DNA from: Pseudomonadota bacterium
GTDB lineage: Bacteria; Pseudomonadota; Alphaproteobacteria; Caulobacterales; Caulobacteraceae
Assembly: GCA_023436945.1 (NCBI GenBank)
Contig: JAEZHG010000173.1
Location: 1 to 8,380 of the forward strand
Reading direction: 5' to 3'
Length of the DNA stretch: 8,380 nucleotides
Part shown: piece by piece, positions 1 to 6,416 of the stretch
Numbering within the stretch: position 1 is the stretch's first letter
How the letters are laid out: every line of letters starts with the position of its first letter
Made by a program: the position numbers and the translations under genes
The notes under the pieces: generated by a model
Seen by the model: only the letters and a program-made list of their open reading frames with translations
What the model was told of the DNA's origin: nothing
The model's database searches: none

Positions 1-593
1 GAAACGATGCGGCCGCGCGGATCGCTGCGCGACACGGAAAGATTGCTATCAAAGTGCCAGACACGGGCGGCGTCTTTCAACTCCGCTTCGGCCTTCTCAC
101 CCTTCAAGAACAGGCCTTTTGCACCGCGCTGAAAATAGGGTTGTGCATAACCCAGTAATTTCTCCATCGCCGCAACGGCACGTGCGGTCACGACCTCGAC
201 CTTCACCTGTTGCTCTTCGGCGCGGCCATTGATGACCGTAGCGGGCAAATTCAGGCGATCAACGACCGTCTGCAGGAAGCGGCAGCGCTTGCCGAGGCTG
301 TCGATCAGATAGACGTGAGCGCCTTCCCTGCCCTTCAGCATGATAGCCAGAACCACACCGGGGAAACCGGCACCCGCCCCCAGATCGGCCCAGGTCACAG
401 CCTTTGGCTCGATCGACAGCAGTTGCGCACTGTCCCATGCGTGACGGTTCCAGAAGTCCGGAATGGTGTCAGGGCCGACGAGGTTCATCACCTCGTTCAT
501 CTCCGTCAGCATCTCGAGGAAGATGTTCATATCCTCGATGTTTTGTTCGCTTGCACCGGTCTTGGCGCGGAAGTCTGCGATAGCTTCAGACAT
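1..593 (-). CDS. rsmG: 16S rRNA (guanine527-N7)-methyltransferase RsmG (GidB), 3' end cut by the window
   Basis: RsmG uses S-adenosylmethionine to methylate N7 of G527 in 16S rRNA of the small subunit; it acts in the cytoplasm. I translated 197 codons from the ATG at 593. Visible family signatures are NLVG (37-40), WNRH (48-51), the SAM-binding motif DLGAGAGFPG (70-79), LIDSLGKRCRFL (96-107, with the acidic D98 at the end of strand 2), GRAEE (123-127) and TARAVA (136-141). The frame is still open at the window edge, reading SDPRGRIV, which is close to the normal C-terminus of this roughly 205-215 residue family, so only a few residues are missing. The start is supported by a good Shine-Dalgarno, GGAG 5 nt before the ATG. 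It follows the mnmG stop by 19 nt and is probably in the same transcript. In Caulobacter the next genes are parA and parB. Identification is firm from the motifs and the gene order. Confidence 0.96.
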   Translation of the reverse strand, partial: MSEAIADFRAKTGASEQNIEDMNIFLEMLTEMNEVMNLVGPDTIPDFWNRHAWDSAQLLSIEPKAVTWADLGAGAGFPGVVLAIMLKGREGAHVYLIDSLGKRCRFLQTVVDRLNLPATVINGRAEEQQVKVEVVTARAVAAMEKLLGYAQPYFQRGAKGLFLKGEKAEAELKDAARVWHFDSNLSVSRSDPRGRIV

Positions 594-612
594 AGATACT
601 CCGGTGTCGCGA

Positions 613-2508
613 TCAGGCGACGACAGTAGCCAGATCGGTCTCGACCGATTTGATCTTTTTCACGTGAGCCAGAAGCGCCGTCAGAGCACCCGGCGTCATG
701 CCTTCGATGCGGCCTGCTTGGCCCAGTGTCATCGGACGCACCATCGACAGCTTTTCACGCACTTCGTTCGACAGCGCGCCAATGGCCGAATAGTCGAGGT
801 CCGAAGGAAGGCTCAGCCCCTCCTCGCGACGTAGCGCCTCGGCATCCTGAGCCTGACGGTCAAGGTAGCCCGCATAGACGGCATCAATCTCGATTTGCTC
901 ACGTACAGATGCGGACCAGTTCGCGATTTCAGGCTTCACGCCAACGAAGTGATCAAGCGTAACTGTTGGGAAAGAAAGCAAATCTCGGATCGAGCGACGC
1001 TGGCCGTCAGCATTCACCTGAATGCCCAGCTCTCCCGCTTCCTTCGGCGTGAAGCGTGTTTCACGTGAAACAATGTTAGCCGAGTATAACTGGTCTGCCT
1101 TCTCAAGCCATACTTTCTCGCGCTCCGAACCGACGACTCCAGACTTAATTCCAAGCGGAGTGAGGCGGATATCGGCATTGTCCGCACGAAGAGTGAGACG
1201 GTATTCGGCGCGGCTGGTGAACATACGATAGGGTTCGGTGACACCGCGCGTCACCAGATCGTCGATCATCACGCCGATATAGGCTTCGTCACGACCAAAG
1301 ATGATCGGGTCATTGCCCGCCGCCTGACGTGCCGCATTAAGGCCAGCGATCAGGCCCTGCGCTCCCGCCTCTTCATAGCCGGTCGTGCCGTTGATCTGGC
1401 CGGCCAGATAAAGACCCGGGCGCTTCTTCACCTCTAGTGCCGGCGTCAGCTCACGCGGATCAACGTAGTCATATTCAATGGCATAGCCGAAGCGGAACAC
1501 TTCGACATTCTCTAGACCCGGCATGGTGCGCAGGAAGGCCATCTGAGTGGCGTCCGACACCGACGTCGAAATGCCGTTCGGATAGACCGTCGGATCGTCC
1601 AAACCTTCCGGTTCGAGGAAGACCTGGTGGCTAGTCTTGTCAGCGAAGCGAACAACCTTGTCTTCAATCGACGGGCAGTAACGCGGGCCGCGGCCCGACA
1701 GGCGACCACCATAGACAGCGCTCTCGCCAAGGTTCTCGGCGATGATGCGGTGGGTCTCTTCAGTCGTATGGGTCACGCCACAAGAGATTTGCGGCACGGT
1801 GATCTTGTCAGTCAGGAAGCTGAACGGAACAGGCTCGTCATCGGCGGCCTGCATTTCCAATTGGTCCCAAGCGATGGTGCGACCATCCAGGCGCGCAGGT
1901 GTACCCGTCTTCAGGCGCCCCATCATCAGATCGGCAGCATGCAGATCGCCTGCAAGACCCGTCGAGGGATCCTCGCCATAGCGGCCAGCCGGAATACGCA
2001 GGTCACCACGATGGATCACGCCATTCAGGAAGGTGCCGGTCGTCAGCACAACCGCCCCTGCCCTGATGGTTTCGCCCGACGCGGTCGTGACGCCAACGAC
2101 GCGGTCACCTTCAAGGATCAGACCTTCGGCCGTTCCTGCCATTTGGGTCAGGTTCGGGTAATCAGCCAGTTCGCGCTGCATCGCCTCGCGGTAAAGCTTA
2201 CGGTCAATCTGGCTACGCGGGCCACGTACGGCCGCGCCTTTGGAGCGGTTCAGCAGACGGAACTGGATACCCGAAACGTCACCCAGACGCCCCATCACAC
2301 CATCAAGCGCATCAATTTCGCGCACGAGGTGGCCCTTGCCCAAGCCGCCAATGGCAGGGTTACAGCTCATCTCGCCGATGGTTTCGAGCTTCTGGCTAAG
2401 CAGCAGGGTGCGCGCACCAAACCGCGCAGATGCCGTCGCGGCTTCGCAACCGGCGTGGCCGCCGCCAATGACAACAACGTCGAAGGTGTGATCCGGGGTA
2501 AAACTCAT
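613..2508 (-). CDS. mnmG: tRNA uridine-5-carboxymethylaminomethyl modification enzyme MnmG (GidA)
   Basis: MnmG is the FAD-dependent partner of MnmE. Together they install the (carboxymethyl)aminomethyl group at C5 of wobble U34 in several tRNAs, using methylene-tetrahydrofolate and NADH. Counting from the start used here (631 aa), I see the dinucleotide-binding GGGHAG (15-20), SCNPAIGG around C49, GTFLNG (158-163), RYCPSIEDK with C278, and [11 protein letters not shown] (from 370). The C-terminal helical domain ends with the GLSNEV and [15 protein letters not shown] segments that contact MnmE. C49 and C278 match the two conserved cysteines of the family. Start choice: ATGs also exist at 2526 and 2544 in frame (637 and 643 aa). 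I chose 2508 because the protein then begins [17 protein letters not shown], close to the usual N-terminus and length (about 620-630 aa), but its Shine-Dalgarno is poor. The ATG at 2526 has a GGAG 12 nt upstream. A perfect parS site lies inside the gene, covering codons for VSRET (480-484). Confidence 0.96.
   Translation of the reverse strand: MSFTPDHTFDVVVIGGGHAGCEAATASARFGARTLLLSQKLETIGEMSCNPAIGGLGKGHLVREIDALDGVMGRLGDVSGIQFRLLNRSKGAAVRGPRSQIDRKLYREAMQRELADYPNLTQMAGTAEGLILEGDRVVGVTTASGETIRAGAVVLTTGTFLNGVIHRGDLRIPAGRYGEDPSTGLAGDLHAADLMMGRLKTGTPARLDGRTIAWDQLEMQAADDEPVPFSFLTDKITVPQISCGVTHTTEETHRIIAENLGESAVYGGRLSGRGPRYCPSIEDKVVRFADKTSHQVFLEPEGLDDPTVYPNGISTSVSDATQMAFLRTMPGLENVEVFRFGYAIEYDYVDPRELTPALEVKKRPGLYLAGQINGTTGYEEAGAQGLIAGLNAARQAAGNDPIIFGRDEAYIGVMIDDLVTRGVTEPYRMFTSRAEYRLTLRADNADIRLTPLGIKSGVVGSEREKVWLEKADQLYSANIVSRETRFTPKEAGELGIQVNADGQRRSIRDLLSFPTVTLDHFVGVKPEIANWSASVREQIEIDAVYAGYLDRQAQDAEALRREEGLSLPSDLDYSAIGALSNEVREKLSMVRPMTLGQAGRIEGMTPGALTALLAHVKKIKSVETDLATVVA
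1057..1072. promoter_or_regulatory. parS centromere site (perfect), inside mnmG
   Basis: TGTTTCACGTGAAACA is a perfect 16-bp palindrome identical to the chromosomal parS consensus bound by ParB. It lies within the mnmG reading frame, where it encodes Val-Ser-Arg-Glu-Thr plus the last base of the preceding Ile codon, in a part of the protein that varies between homologues. ParB loads here and spreads or slides, and ParA pulls the complex during chromosome segregation. The match is seen directly; ParB binding is established for this motif in Caulobacter and other bacteria. Confidence 0.95.
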
Positions 2509-2559
2509 CCGGTTCACATAGTGCATCCCGACCAAAATCTCCATGGCGGGAGCATCACG

Positions 2560-2573
2560 GTTTCACGTGAAAC
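2560..2573. promoter_or_regulatory. parS centromere site (14-bp core), between mnmE and mnmG
   Basis: GTTTCACGTGAAAC is a perfect 14-bp palindrome, the core of parS. The outer pair of the 16-bp consensus is broken (G on both sides instead of T...A), so it may bind ParB slightly more weakly than the two perfect sites. It sits 2 nt downstream of the mnmE stop and upstream of all three candidate mnmG starts, within the intergenic gap. Confidence 0.9.
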
Positions 2574-2575
2574 GA

Positions 2576-3889
2576 CTATTTGCCAATACAGAACGACGAG
2601 AAGACCTCGCCCAGAATGTCCTCGACGCCGATCGCCCCCGTCACACGAGACAGCGCATCGGCTGCGCGACGAAGGTCATCGCCAGCCATTTCGGGTGCGA
2701 TATCAAGTGCTCGACGGCCCGCTTCTACGGCAGAGAGCGCCTCAACCAGACGGCGGCGGTGACGCTCGCGTGTCACAGCGGGGAAGTCTGCGCCGGACAG
2801 ATCGCGGGCAAGACGTGCCGAAATCCACTCGTTCAGCTCGACAAGCCCCTGCCCCGTGGCGGTGCTGAGTGTCAGGTGGGCCATGCCCTCGACAGGTGCC
2901 AAGGCACCTAGGTCTGCTTTGTTCAGAACCTGAAGATCGTCCGGCTTGGCAAAGGCTTTGGCTGGATCATCGGCATGGGTCTCAGACGGCGAGCGAACCC
3001 AGATGCGCAGATCGGCATTTTCAGCGCGGGCACGCGCGCGGCGGATGCCTTCGGCCTCAACCACATCGTCGCTGTCACGCAAACCAGCCGTATCTGACAG
3101 GGTGACCGCATAGCCGCCGATCATAATGTCAGCGTCCAGAATATCGCGCGTGGTGCCTGCGATCGGCGTGACAATCGCCGCCTCGCGAGAGGTCAGGGCG
3201 TTGAACAGAGACGACTTGCCCGCATTGGTCTCCCCGATCAGCACAATGCGGTAGCCCTCGCGGACGCGGCGGCCACGGTCGGAATCTGCCAGTGCAGCAT
3301 TCAGATCCGCAATCAGCTGATCCAGAACCGGACCCGCCGTACGCGACAGATTGTCCGGCACTTCCTCATCCGGAAAATCGATTTCGGCCTCGACCAGAGA
3401 CAGTGCTTTTAGAAGATCGCGACGGAAGCCGGTGTAAGTCTCGGACAATGCACCATCGAGCTGGCCCAGTGCCTGAGCCTTTTGCGCTTCTGTTTCGGCA
3501 TCGATCAAATCAGCGACGGCCTCGGCCTGAGCCAGGTCCATGCGCCCATTTTGGAAGGCGCGGCGGGTAAACTCCCCTGCCTCGGCCGGACGCAAACCAT
3601 TGGCGATAAGCGCGACGCTGGCGGCCTCGATCACGGCGCAGCCACCGTGCAAATGAAGCTCTGCGCTGTCCTCGCCCGTATAGGAGTTCGGACCCACAAA
3701 ACGCAGGATCAGCGCCTGATCCACAAGTTTGCCGTCGTGGGAGATATTGCGGACCGAAGCCATGCGGGGCTTTACGCCCCCTGCCCCGATGCGCTCCAGA
3801 ACGTTTGCGGTGTCCGGTCCAGAGATACGGATAATCGCCACCGCCCCGCGGCCCGGAGGTGTCGCGAGGGCAAAAATCGTGTCGGTCAT
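2576..3889 (-). CDS. mnmE: tRNA modification GTPase MnmE (TrmE)
   Basis: MnmE is the GTPase half of the MnmE-MnmG complex that modifies wobble uridine 34 of tRNA; GTP hydrolysis drives the reaction and the protein binds the folate one-carbon donor. It has 437 aa, slightly shorter than E. coli MnmE (454). The order of domains is complete: an N-terminal folate-binding domain starting DTIFALATPPGRGAVAIIR (3-21) with LHLHGG (78-83); a helical domain; an inserted G domain with G1 GETNAGKSS (219-227), the TPIAGTTRD loop (241-249), G3 DTAG (266-269) and G4 NKAD (323-326); and the C-terminal CIGK (434-437) carrying the catalytic cysteine. The G1 loop reads GETN where many homologues have GxPN; the P-loop GX4GKS pattern is intact. 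The start at 3889 has GAGG 8 nt upstream and follows the preceding small gene by 10 nt, suggesting coupling. The TAG stop lies 2 nt before a parS site. Confidence 0.97.
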   Translation of the reverse strand: MTDTIFALATPPGRGAVAIIRISGPDTANVLERIGAGGVKPRMASVRNISHDGKLVDQALILRFVGPNSYTGEDSAELHLHGGCAVIEAASVALIANGLRPAEAGEFTRRAFQNGRMDLAQAEAVADLIDAETEAQKAQALGQLDGALSETYTGFRRDLLKALSLVEAEIDFPDEEVPDNLSRTAGPVLDQLIADLNAALADSDRGRRVREGYRIVLIGETNAGKSSLFNALTSREAAIVTPIAGTTRDILDADIMIGGYAVTLSDTAGLRDSDDVVEAEGIRRARARAENADLRIWVRSPSETHADDPAKAFAKPDDLQVLNKADLGALAPVEGMAHLTLSTATGQGLVELNEWISARLARDLSGADFPAVTRERHRRRLVEALSAVEAGRRALDIAPEMAGDDLRRAADALSRVTGAIGVEDILGEVFSSFCIGK

Positions 3890-3899
3890 GGGCTTGGCC

Positions 3900-4139
3900 T
3901 CAGCCTTTGGTCTGACCCGATACGGCCGCTTCCATCAGGCGGCGGAACTGGTCCTGAGCCTGAACGCCGAAAGACGTCCAGGACTTCATCAGTTCTTCGG
4001 GCTGCATGGCGGTCATGTTTTCCGCCATACGCTTTTGCATTTCTTGAACAAGTTGCTCGTTCAACGGAGCCACATCCGGCAGACCCATGAAGGCACGGGC
4101 TTCTGCAGGAGTGCAATCAATCTCGACATTGATCTTCAT
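3900..4139 (-). CDS. DUF6489-type small conserved protein
   Basis: This is a 79-residue cytoplasmic protein of unknown function, beginning MKINVEIDCTPAEARAFMGL. I recognise the start (basic/hydrophobic strand, then IDCTPxEARxFxGLPDV) as the DUF6489 family, a small alphaproteobacterial protein; this match is from memory. Apart from that the protein is predicted mostly helical, with a hydrophilic middle (LVQEMQKRMAENM, residues 30-42) and no signal peptide, membrane segment or cysteine motif (one Cys, C9). The start at 4139 is supported by GGAG 8 nt upstream. It ends 10 nt before the mnmE start and so probably belongs to the mnmE-mnmG-rsmG transcript. A parS palindrome ends 2 nt upstream of its Shine-Dalgarno. 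Its position next to mnmE does not by itself show a role in tRNA modification. Confidence 0.85.
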   Translation of the reverse strand: MKINVEIDCTPAEARAFMGLPDVAPLNEQLVQEMQKRMAENMTAMQPEELMKSWTSFGVQAQDQFRRLMEAAVSGQTKG

Positions 4140-4153
4140 CGCACGGGCTCCAT

Positions 4154-4169
4154 TGTTTCACGTGAAACA
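4154..4169. promoter_or_regulatory. parS centromere site (perfect), between rho and the DUF6489-type gene
   Basis: TGTTTCACGTGAAACA, the same perfect 16-bp palindrome as the site in mnmG, lies in the 64-nt gap after rho. It ends 2 nt before the Shine-Dalgarno (GGAG, 4148-4151) of the DUF6489-type gene. ParB bound here could cover that gene's translation-initiation region and would act as a potential roadblock for transcription coming from rho; that effect is inference. Confidence 0.95.
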
Positions 4170-4190
4170 CCACGGGTATGCCTTGGTGTT
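4166..4190 (-). terminator. weak hairpin after rho, overlapping parS
   Basis: On the minus-strand transcript, AACACCA (4190-4184) can pair with TGGTGTT (4172-4166), a 7-bp stem around an 11-nt loop that has a further GG/CC pair inside. It lies 13 nt after the rho stop. Only three U residues in total run on from the stem's end (GUGUUUC), so it is a poor intrinsic terminator. Its 3' arm reuses the first bases of the parS palindrome. It may end rho transcription partly, or mean nothing. Confidence 0.3.
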
Positions 4191-4203
4191 ACTGCTAAGC
4201 TTG

Positions 4204-5679
4204 TTAGGTGTTCATCGACTGGAAGAAGTCGCCGTTGTTCTTCGACTGGCGCAGCTTGTCGAGCAGGAACTCGATCGCATCCTGCGGACCCATCGGGTTG
4301 AGGATACGGCGCAGGACGTAGGTCTTGGCCAGCTGATCCTTCGGCGTGATGAGGTCTTCCTTACGGGTACCCGACTTGAGCACGTCGATGGCAGGGAAGA
4401 TGCGCTTGTCAGCGACCTTACGGTCCAGAACGATTTCAGAGTTACCGGTGCCCTTGAACTCTTCGAAGATCACTTCGTCCATGCGCGAGCCGGTGTCGAT
4501 CAGGGCGGTGGCGATGATGGTCAGCGAACCACCCTGCTCCACGTTACGGGCAGCACCGAAGAAGCGCTTCGGACGTTGCAGGGCGTTGGCGTCCACACCA
4601 CCGGTCAGGACCTTGCCCGACGAAGGCACAGTCGCGTTATAGGCGCGGCCCAGACGGGTGATCGAGTCCAGCAGGATCACAACGTCCTTCTTGTGCTCGA
4701 CCAGACGCTTGGCCTTTTCGATGACCATTTCAGCCACAGCGACGTGACGCGATGCTGGCTCGTCGAAGGTCGAGGCCACAACCTCGCCCTTCACGGTGCG
4801 CTGCATGTCGGTCACTTCTTCCGGACGTTCGTCGATCAGCAGAACGATCAGGAAGACTTCAGGATGGTTCTTTTCAATCGACTTGGCGATGTTCTGCAGC
4901 ATCACCGTCTTACCGACGCGCGGCGGTGCCACGATCAGGCAGCGCTGGCCCTTGCCCAGCGGCGCGACGATGTCGATCACACGGCCCGAGCGGTCTTTCA
5001 GCGTCGGGTCCTGGATTTCCATGTGCAGACGCTCTTCCGGATAGAGCGGCGTCAGGTTGTCGAACAGGACCTTGGTCTTGACCGTTTCAGGGTCTTCGAA
5101 ATTGATCGTGTCGACCTTGAGCAGTGCAAAGTAACGCTCGCCCTCGCGCGGACCACGCACGGCGCCGTGCACCGTGTCGCCCGAGCGCAGACCGAAGCGG
5201 CGGATCTGCGACGGCGAGACATAGATGTCGTCAGGACCCGGCAGATAGTTGGCATCCGGGCTACGCAGGAAGCCGAAACCGTCAGACAGGATTTCGAGCA
5301 CGCCCGATGCGATGATCTCGACTTCTTCGTCAGCAAGGGTCTTCAGGATCGCAAACAGCAGGTCCTGCTTACGCAGGTTGCCGGCGTTCTCGATGTCGAG
5401 ACCTTCAGCGAAGGCGACCAGTTCTTCCGGCGTTTTTTCGTTCAGCTCTTGCAGAGTGATGCGGCCGTTCGGGACGATCGGCTCACCGTCATCGTCCTCG
5501 TCTTCCTCGGCAGAGGTGTCGATGCCGCTGTAATCGTTCTGGATCACTTCTTCTTCGGCAGGCTGTTCAGCCTCAACCGGAGCCGCCTTGGAACCACCCA
5601 GAGTCAGGGTGCGGCGCGGGCGATCAGCGACAGTTTCCTGTGCGATTTCAGTGACTTCGTTTTCAGGCGTATCGGACAT
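4204..5679 (-). CDS. rho: transcription termination factor Rho
   Basis: Rho is the hexameric RNA-dependent ATPase/translocase that ends transcription at Rho-dependent terminators. The 491-aa protein is about 70 residues longer than E. coli Rho (419). The extra length is an acidic, low-complexity N-terminus (1-70, with EEDEDDDGE around 58-66). Then follow the N-terminal helical domain (from about 73), the primary RNA-binding fold with DGFGFLRS (133-140) and [15 protein letters not shown] (148-162), Walker A APPRVGKT (251-258), Walker B VVILLDS with D338, the Q-loop region [20 protein letters not shown] (360-379), the R-loop FKGTGNSE (408-415) and [13 protein letters not shown] (420-432). All catalytic elements appear intact. 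The start at 5679 is well bounded because an in-frame TGA lies only five codons upstream (5695-5697). The Shine-Dalgarno is weak (GAG within GAGCCCGCATC). It has its own long leader, discussed separately. Confidence 0.98.
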   Translation of the reverse strand: MSDTPENEVTEIAQETVADRPRRTLTLGGSKAAPVEAEQPAEEEVIQNDYSGIDTSAEEDEDDDGEPIVPNGRITLQELNEKTPEELVAFAEGLDIENAGNLRKQDLLFAILKTLADEEVEIIASGVLEILSDGFGFLRSPDANYLPGPDDIYVSPSQIRRFGLRSGDTVHGAVRGPREGERYFALLKVDTINFEDPETVKTKVLFDNLTPLYPEERLHMEIQDPTLKDRSGRVIDIVAPLGKGQRCLIVAPPRVGKTVMLQNIAKSIEKNHPEVFLIVLLIDERPEEVTDMQRTVKGEVVASTFDEPASRHVAVAEMVIEKAKRLVEHKKDVVILLDSITRLGRAYNATVPSSGKVLTGGVDANALQRPKRFFGAARNVEQGGSLTIIATALIDTGSRMDEVIFEEFKGTGNSEIVLDRKVADKRIFPAIDVLKSGTRKEDLITPKDQLAKTYVLRRILNPMGPQDAIEFLLDKLRQSKNNGDFFQSMNT

Positions 5680-5735
5680 GATGCGGGCTCGTGCTCACGC
5701 CACGCGCAGTAAACCGGCGTAGGGCGATAAATCTC

Positions 5736-5776
5736 GGCAATAGGTGGCCAGAAAGGCCGAAGGGAAGATGACGAAG
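5736..5776 (-). promoter_or_regulatory. pyrimidine-rich tract in the rho leader, candidate rut site
   Basis: Read on the minus strand, these 41 nt hold 17 C, 15 T, 6 G and 3 A, starting CTTCGTCATCTTCCCT. C-rich, G-poor RNA is what Rho's primary site binds, and E. coli rho is known to be autoregulated by premature Rho-dependent termination in its leader. Its position, starting about 97 nt before the rho start codon, fits such a role, but the assignment is inference. Confidence 0.35.
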
Positions 5777-5869
5777 TCCCGCAGGTCCTAACCGGCAGGC
5801 GTCACCGAAAGATAGGCACCGCACAGCCTAGTCCGGCCCCACGGTTCATCTGTAGCGAAACCACGGATG

Positions 5870-5898
5870 GATGGCGCCGGTCAAGAGGCGGCACCATC
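5870..5898 (-). other. strong 10-bp hairpin downstream of hemJ
   Basis: In the minus-strand transcript GATGGTGCCG (5898-5889) pairs with CGGCGCCATC (5879-5870), 10 bp with one G-U pair, closing a 9-nt loop CCTCTTGAC. It starts 18 nt after the hemJ stop. No U-tract follows, so it is not a classic intrinsic terminator; it could protect the 3' end of the heme transcript or form the top of the rho leader. A second, bulged 7-bp hairpin (5909-5926, GGGCGCT/AGCGGCCC) sits across the hemJ stop codon itself. Confidence 0.55.
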
Positions 5899-5916
5899 AC
5901 ATTCGGCTGGGCCGCT

Positions 5917-6384
5917 TTAAGCGCCCCACTCCAAGGTGACCGACAGCACCATGACGATGGCAATCAGGAACGGGATCTCATTGCTCATACGCCAGAACTT
6001 GCCCGTGCGGGTCGAGGTGCCATTGGCGATCTTCTTGCGGCTGGCTGCCAGGAAACCATGCCAGCCCAGAAGGGCGAACACGCCCAGCAGCTTAACCATC
6101 ATCCAAGGCTGATGGGCAAAGGACCAGTCCTCGCCATTGCCCGAGCGCAGCCAGAACAGCCAGATGCCAAGGCCCAGAGACAGGATCATCGCCGGATTGA
6201 TGATGATGCGCAGCAGACGCGTCTGCCACTGACGCAGCAATCCCTGCATTTCCGAACGCAACGGCTCGGATTTCTCATTCTGTTCAGCATCATAGGCATA
6301 GAGGCGCGGTAGATAGAGCATGCCGCTCATCCACGCGATTACCGCCAGAATATGCAGGCCGCGGGCCAGATCATAAGCGCTCAT
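5917..6384 (-). CDS. hemJ: protoporphyrinogen IX oxidase HemJ (UPF0093)
   Basis: HemJ is the membrane protoporphyrinogen IX oxidase that many alphaproteobacteria use instead of HemG or HemY; it makes protoporphyrin IX, the substrate of the ferrochelatase encoded just upstream. The 155-aa protein has four likely membrane segments (about 9-27, 59-79, 93-115, 136-152) and family hallmarks: LHILAVIAWMSGMLYLPRL (10-28) with the conserved heme-ligand candidate H11, K98 in MVKLLG, and WRMSNEIP (131-138). One point differs from homologues I remember: the PRLxxYH motif reads PRLYAYD, with D32 where His is usual. The start at 6384 has AAAGG about 11 nt upstream, 32 nt after the hemH stop. Position in a heme cluster supports the function, which for this family was assigned by genetics and biochemistry in other bacteria. 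Confidence 0.93.
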   Translation of the reverse strand: MSAYDLARGLHILAVIAWMSGMLYLPRLYAYDAEQNEKSEPLRSEMQGLLRQWQTRLLRIIINPAMILSLGLGIWLFWLRSGNGEDWSFAHQPWMMVKLLGVFALLGWHGFLAASRKKIANGTSTRTGKFWRMSNEIPFLIAIVMVLSVTLEWGA

Positions 6385-6416
6385 CAGTCTATGCCTTTAG
6401 CTTCAGGGCCTTTGCT

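Larger units (their letters stand above)
5680..5916 (-). other. 237-nt hemJ-rho intergenic region / rho leader
   Basis: This is the longest non-coding stretch of the window and should hold the rho promoter and 5' UTR. No small gene is convincing in it. From hemJ onward it contains a strong 10-bp hairpin (5870-5898), an imperfect CCGTGGTT/AACCGTGG pairing (about 5840-5867, with two G-U pairs), a 5-bp UAGGC/GCCUA hairpin, a pyrimidine-rich tract (5736-5776) and a small GGCC-TTTCT-GGCC hairpin. A TTGACC hexamer (5879-5884) and GCTACA (5851-5856) resemble alphaproteobacterial -35 and -10 elements but are 22 nt apart, too far for a normal promoter. I therefore do not call the promoter position. 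Confidence 0.6.

Noticed and set aside
657..670. TTTTCACGTGAGCC near the mnmG 3' end, resembling parS
   Set aside because: It matches the 14-bp parS core at only 11 positions and its right arm is broken, and the bases are explained by the coding sequence for LAHVKKIK. At most a weak ParB site; not called.
1627..2868. 413-codon plus-strand open frame across mnmG and the end of mnmE
   Set aside because: Antisense to mnmG and mnmE and spanning their junction, with a low-complexity Arg/Ala/His-rich translation and no family features.
4087..5712. 541-codon open frame on the plus strand opposite rho
   Set aside because: It is the antisense shadow of rho, whose full set of motifs is on the minus strand. 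Its translation has no recognisable domain, and long antisense frames are common in GC-rich coding DNA.
5851..5884. TTGACC ... GCTACA as the rho promoter
   Set aside because: The hexamers resemble -35 and -10 elements but the 22-nt spacing is too long, and TTGACC is partly within the loop and stem of the 10-bp hairpin. Not enough for a promoter call.
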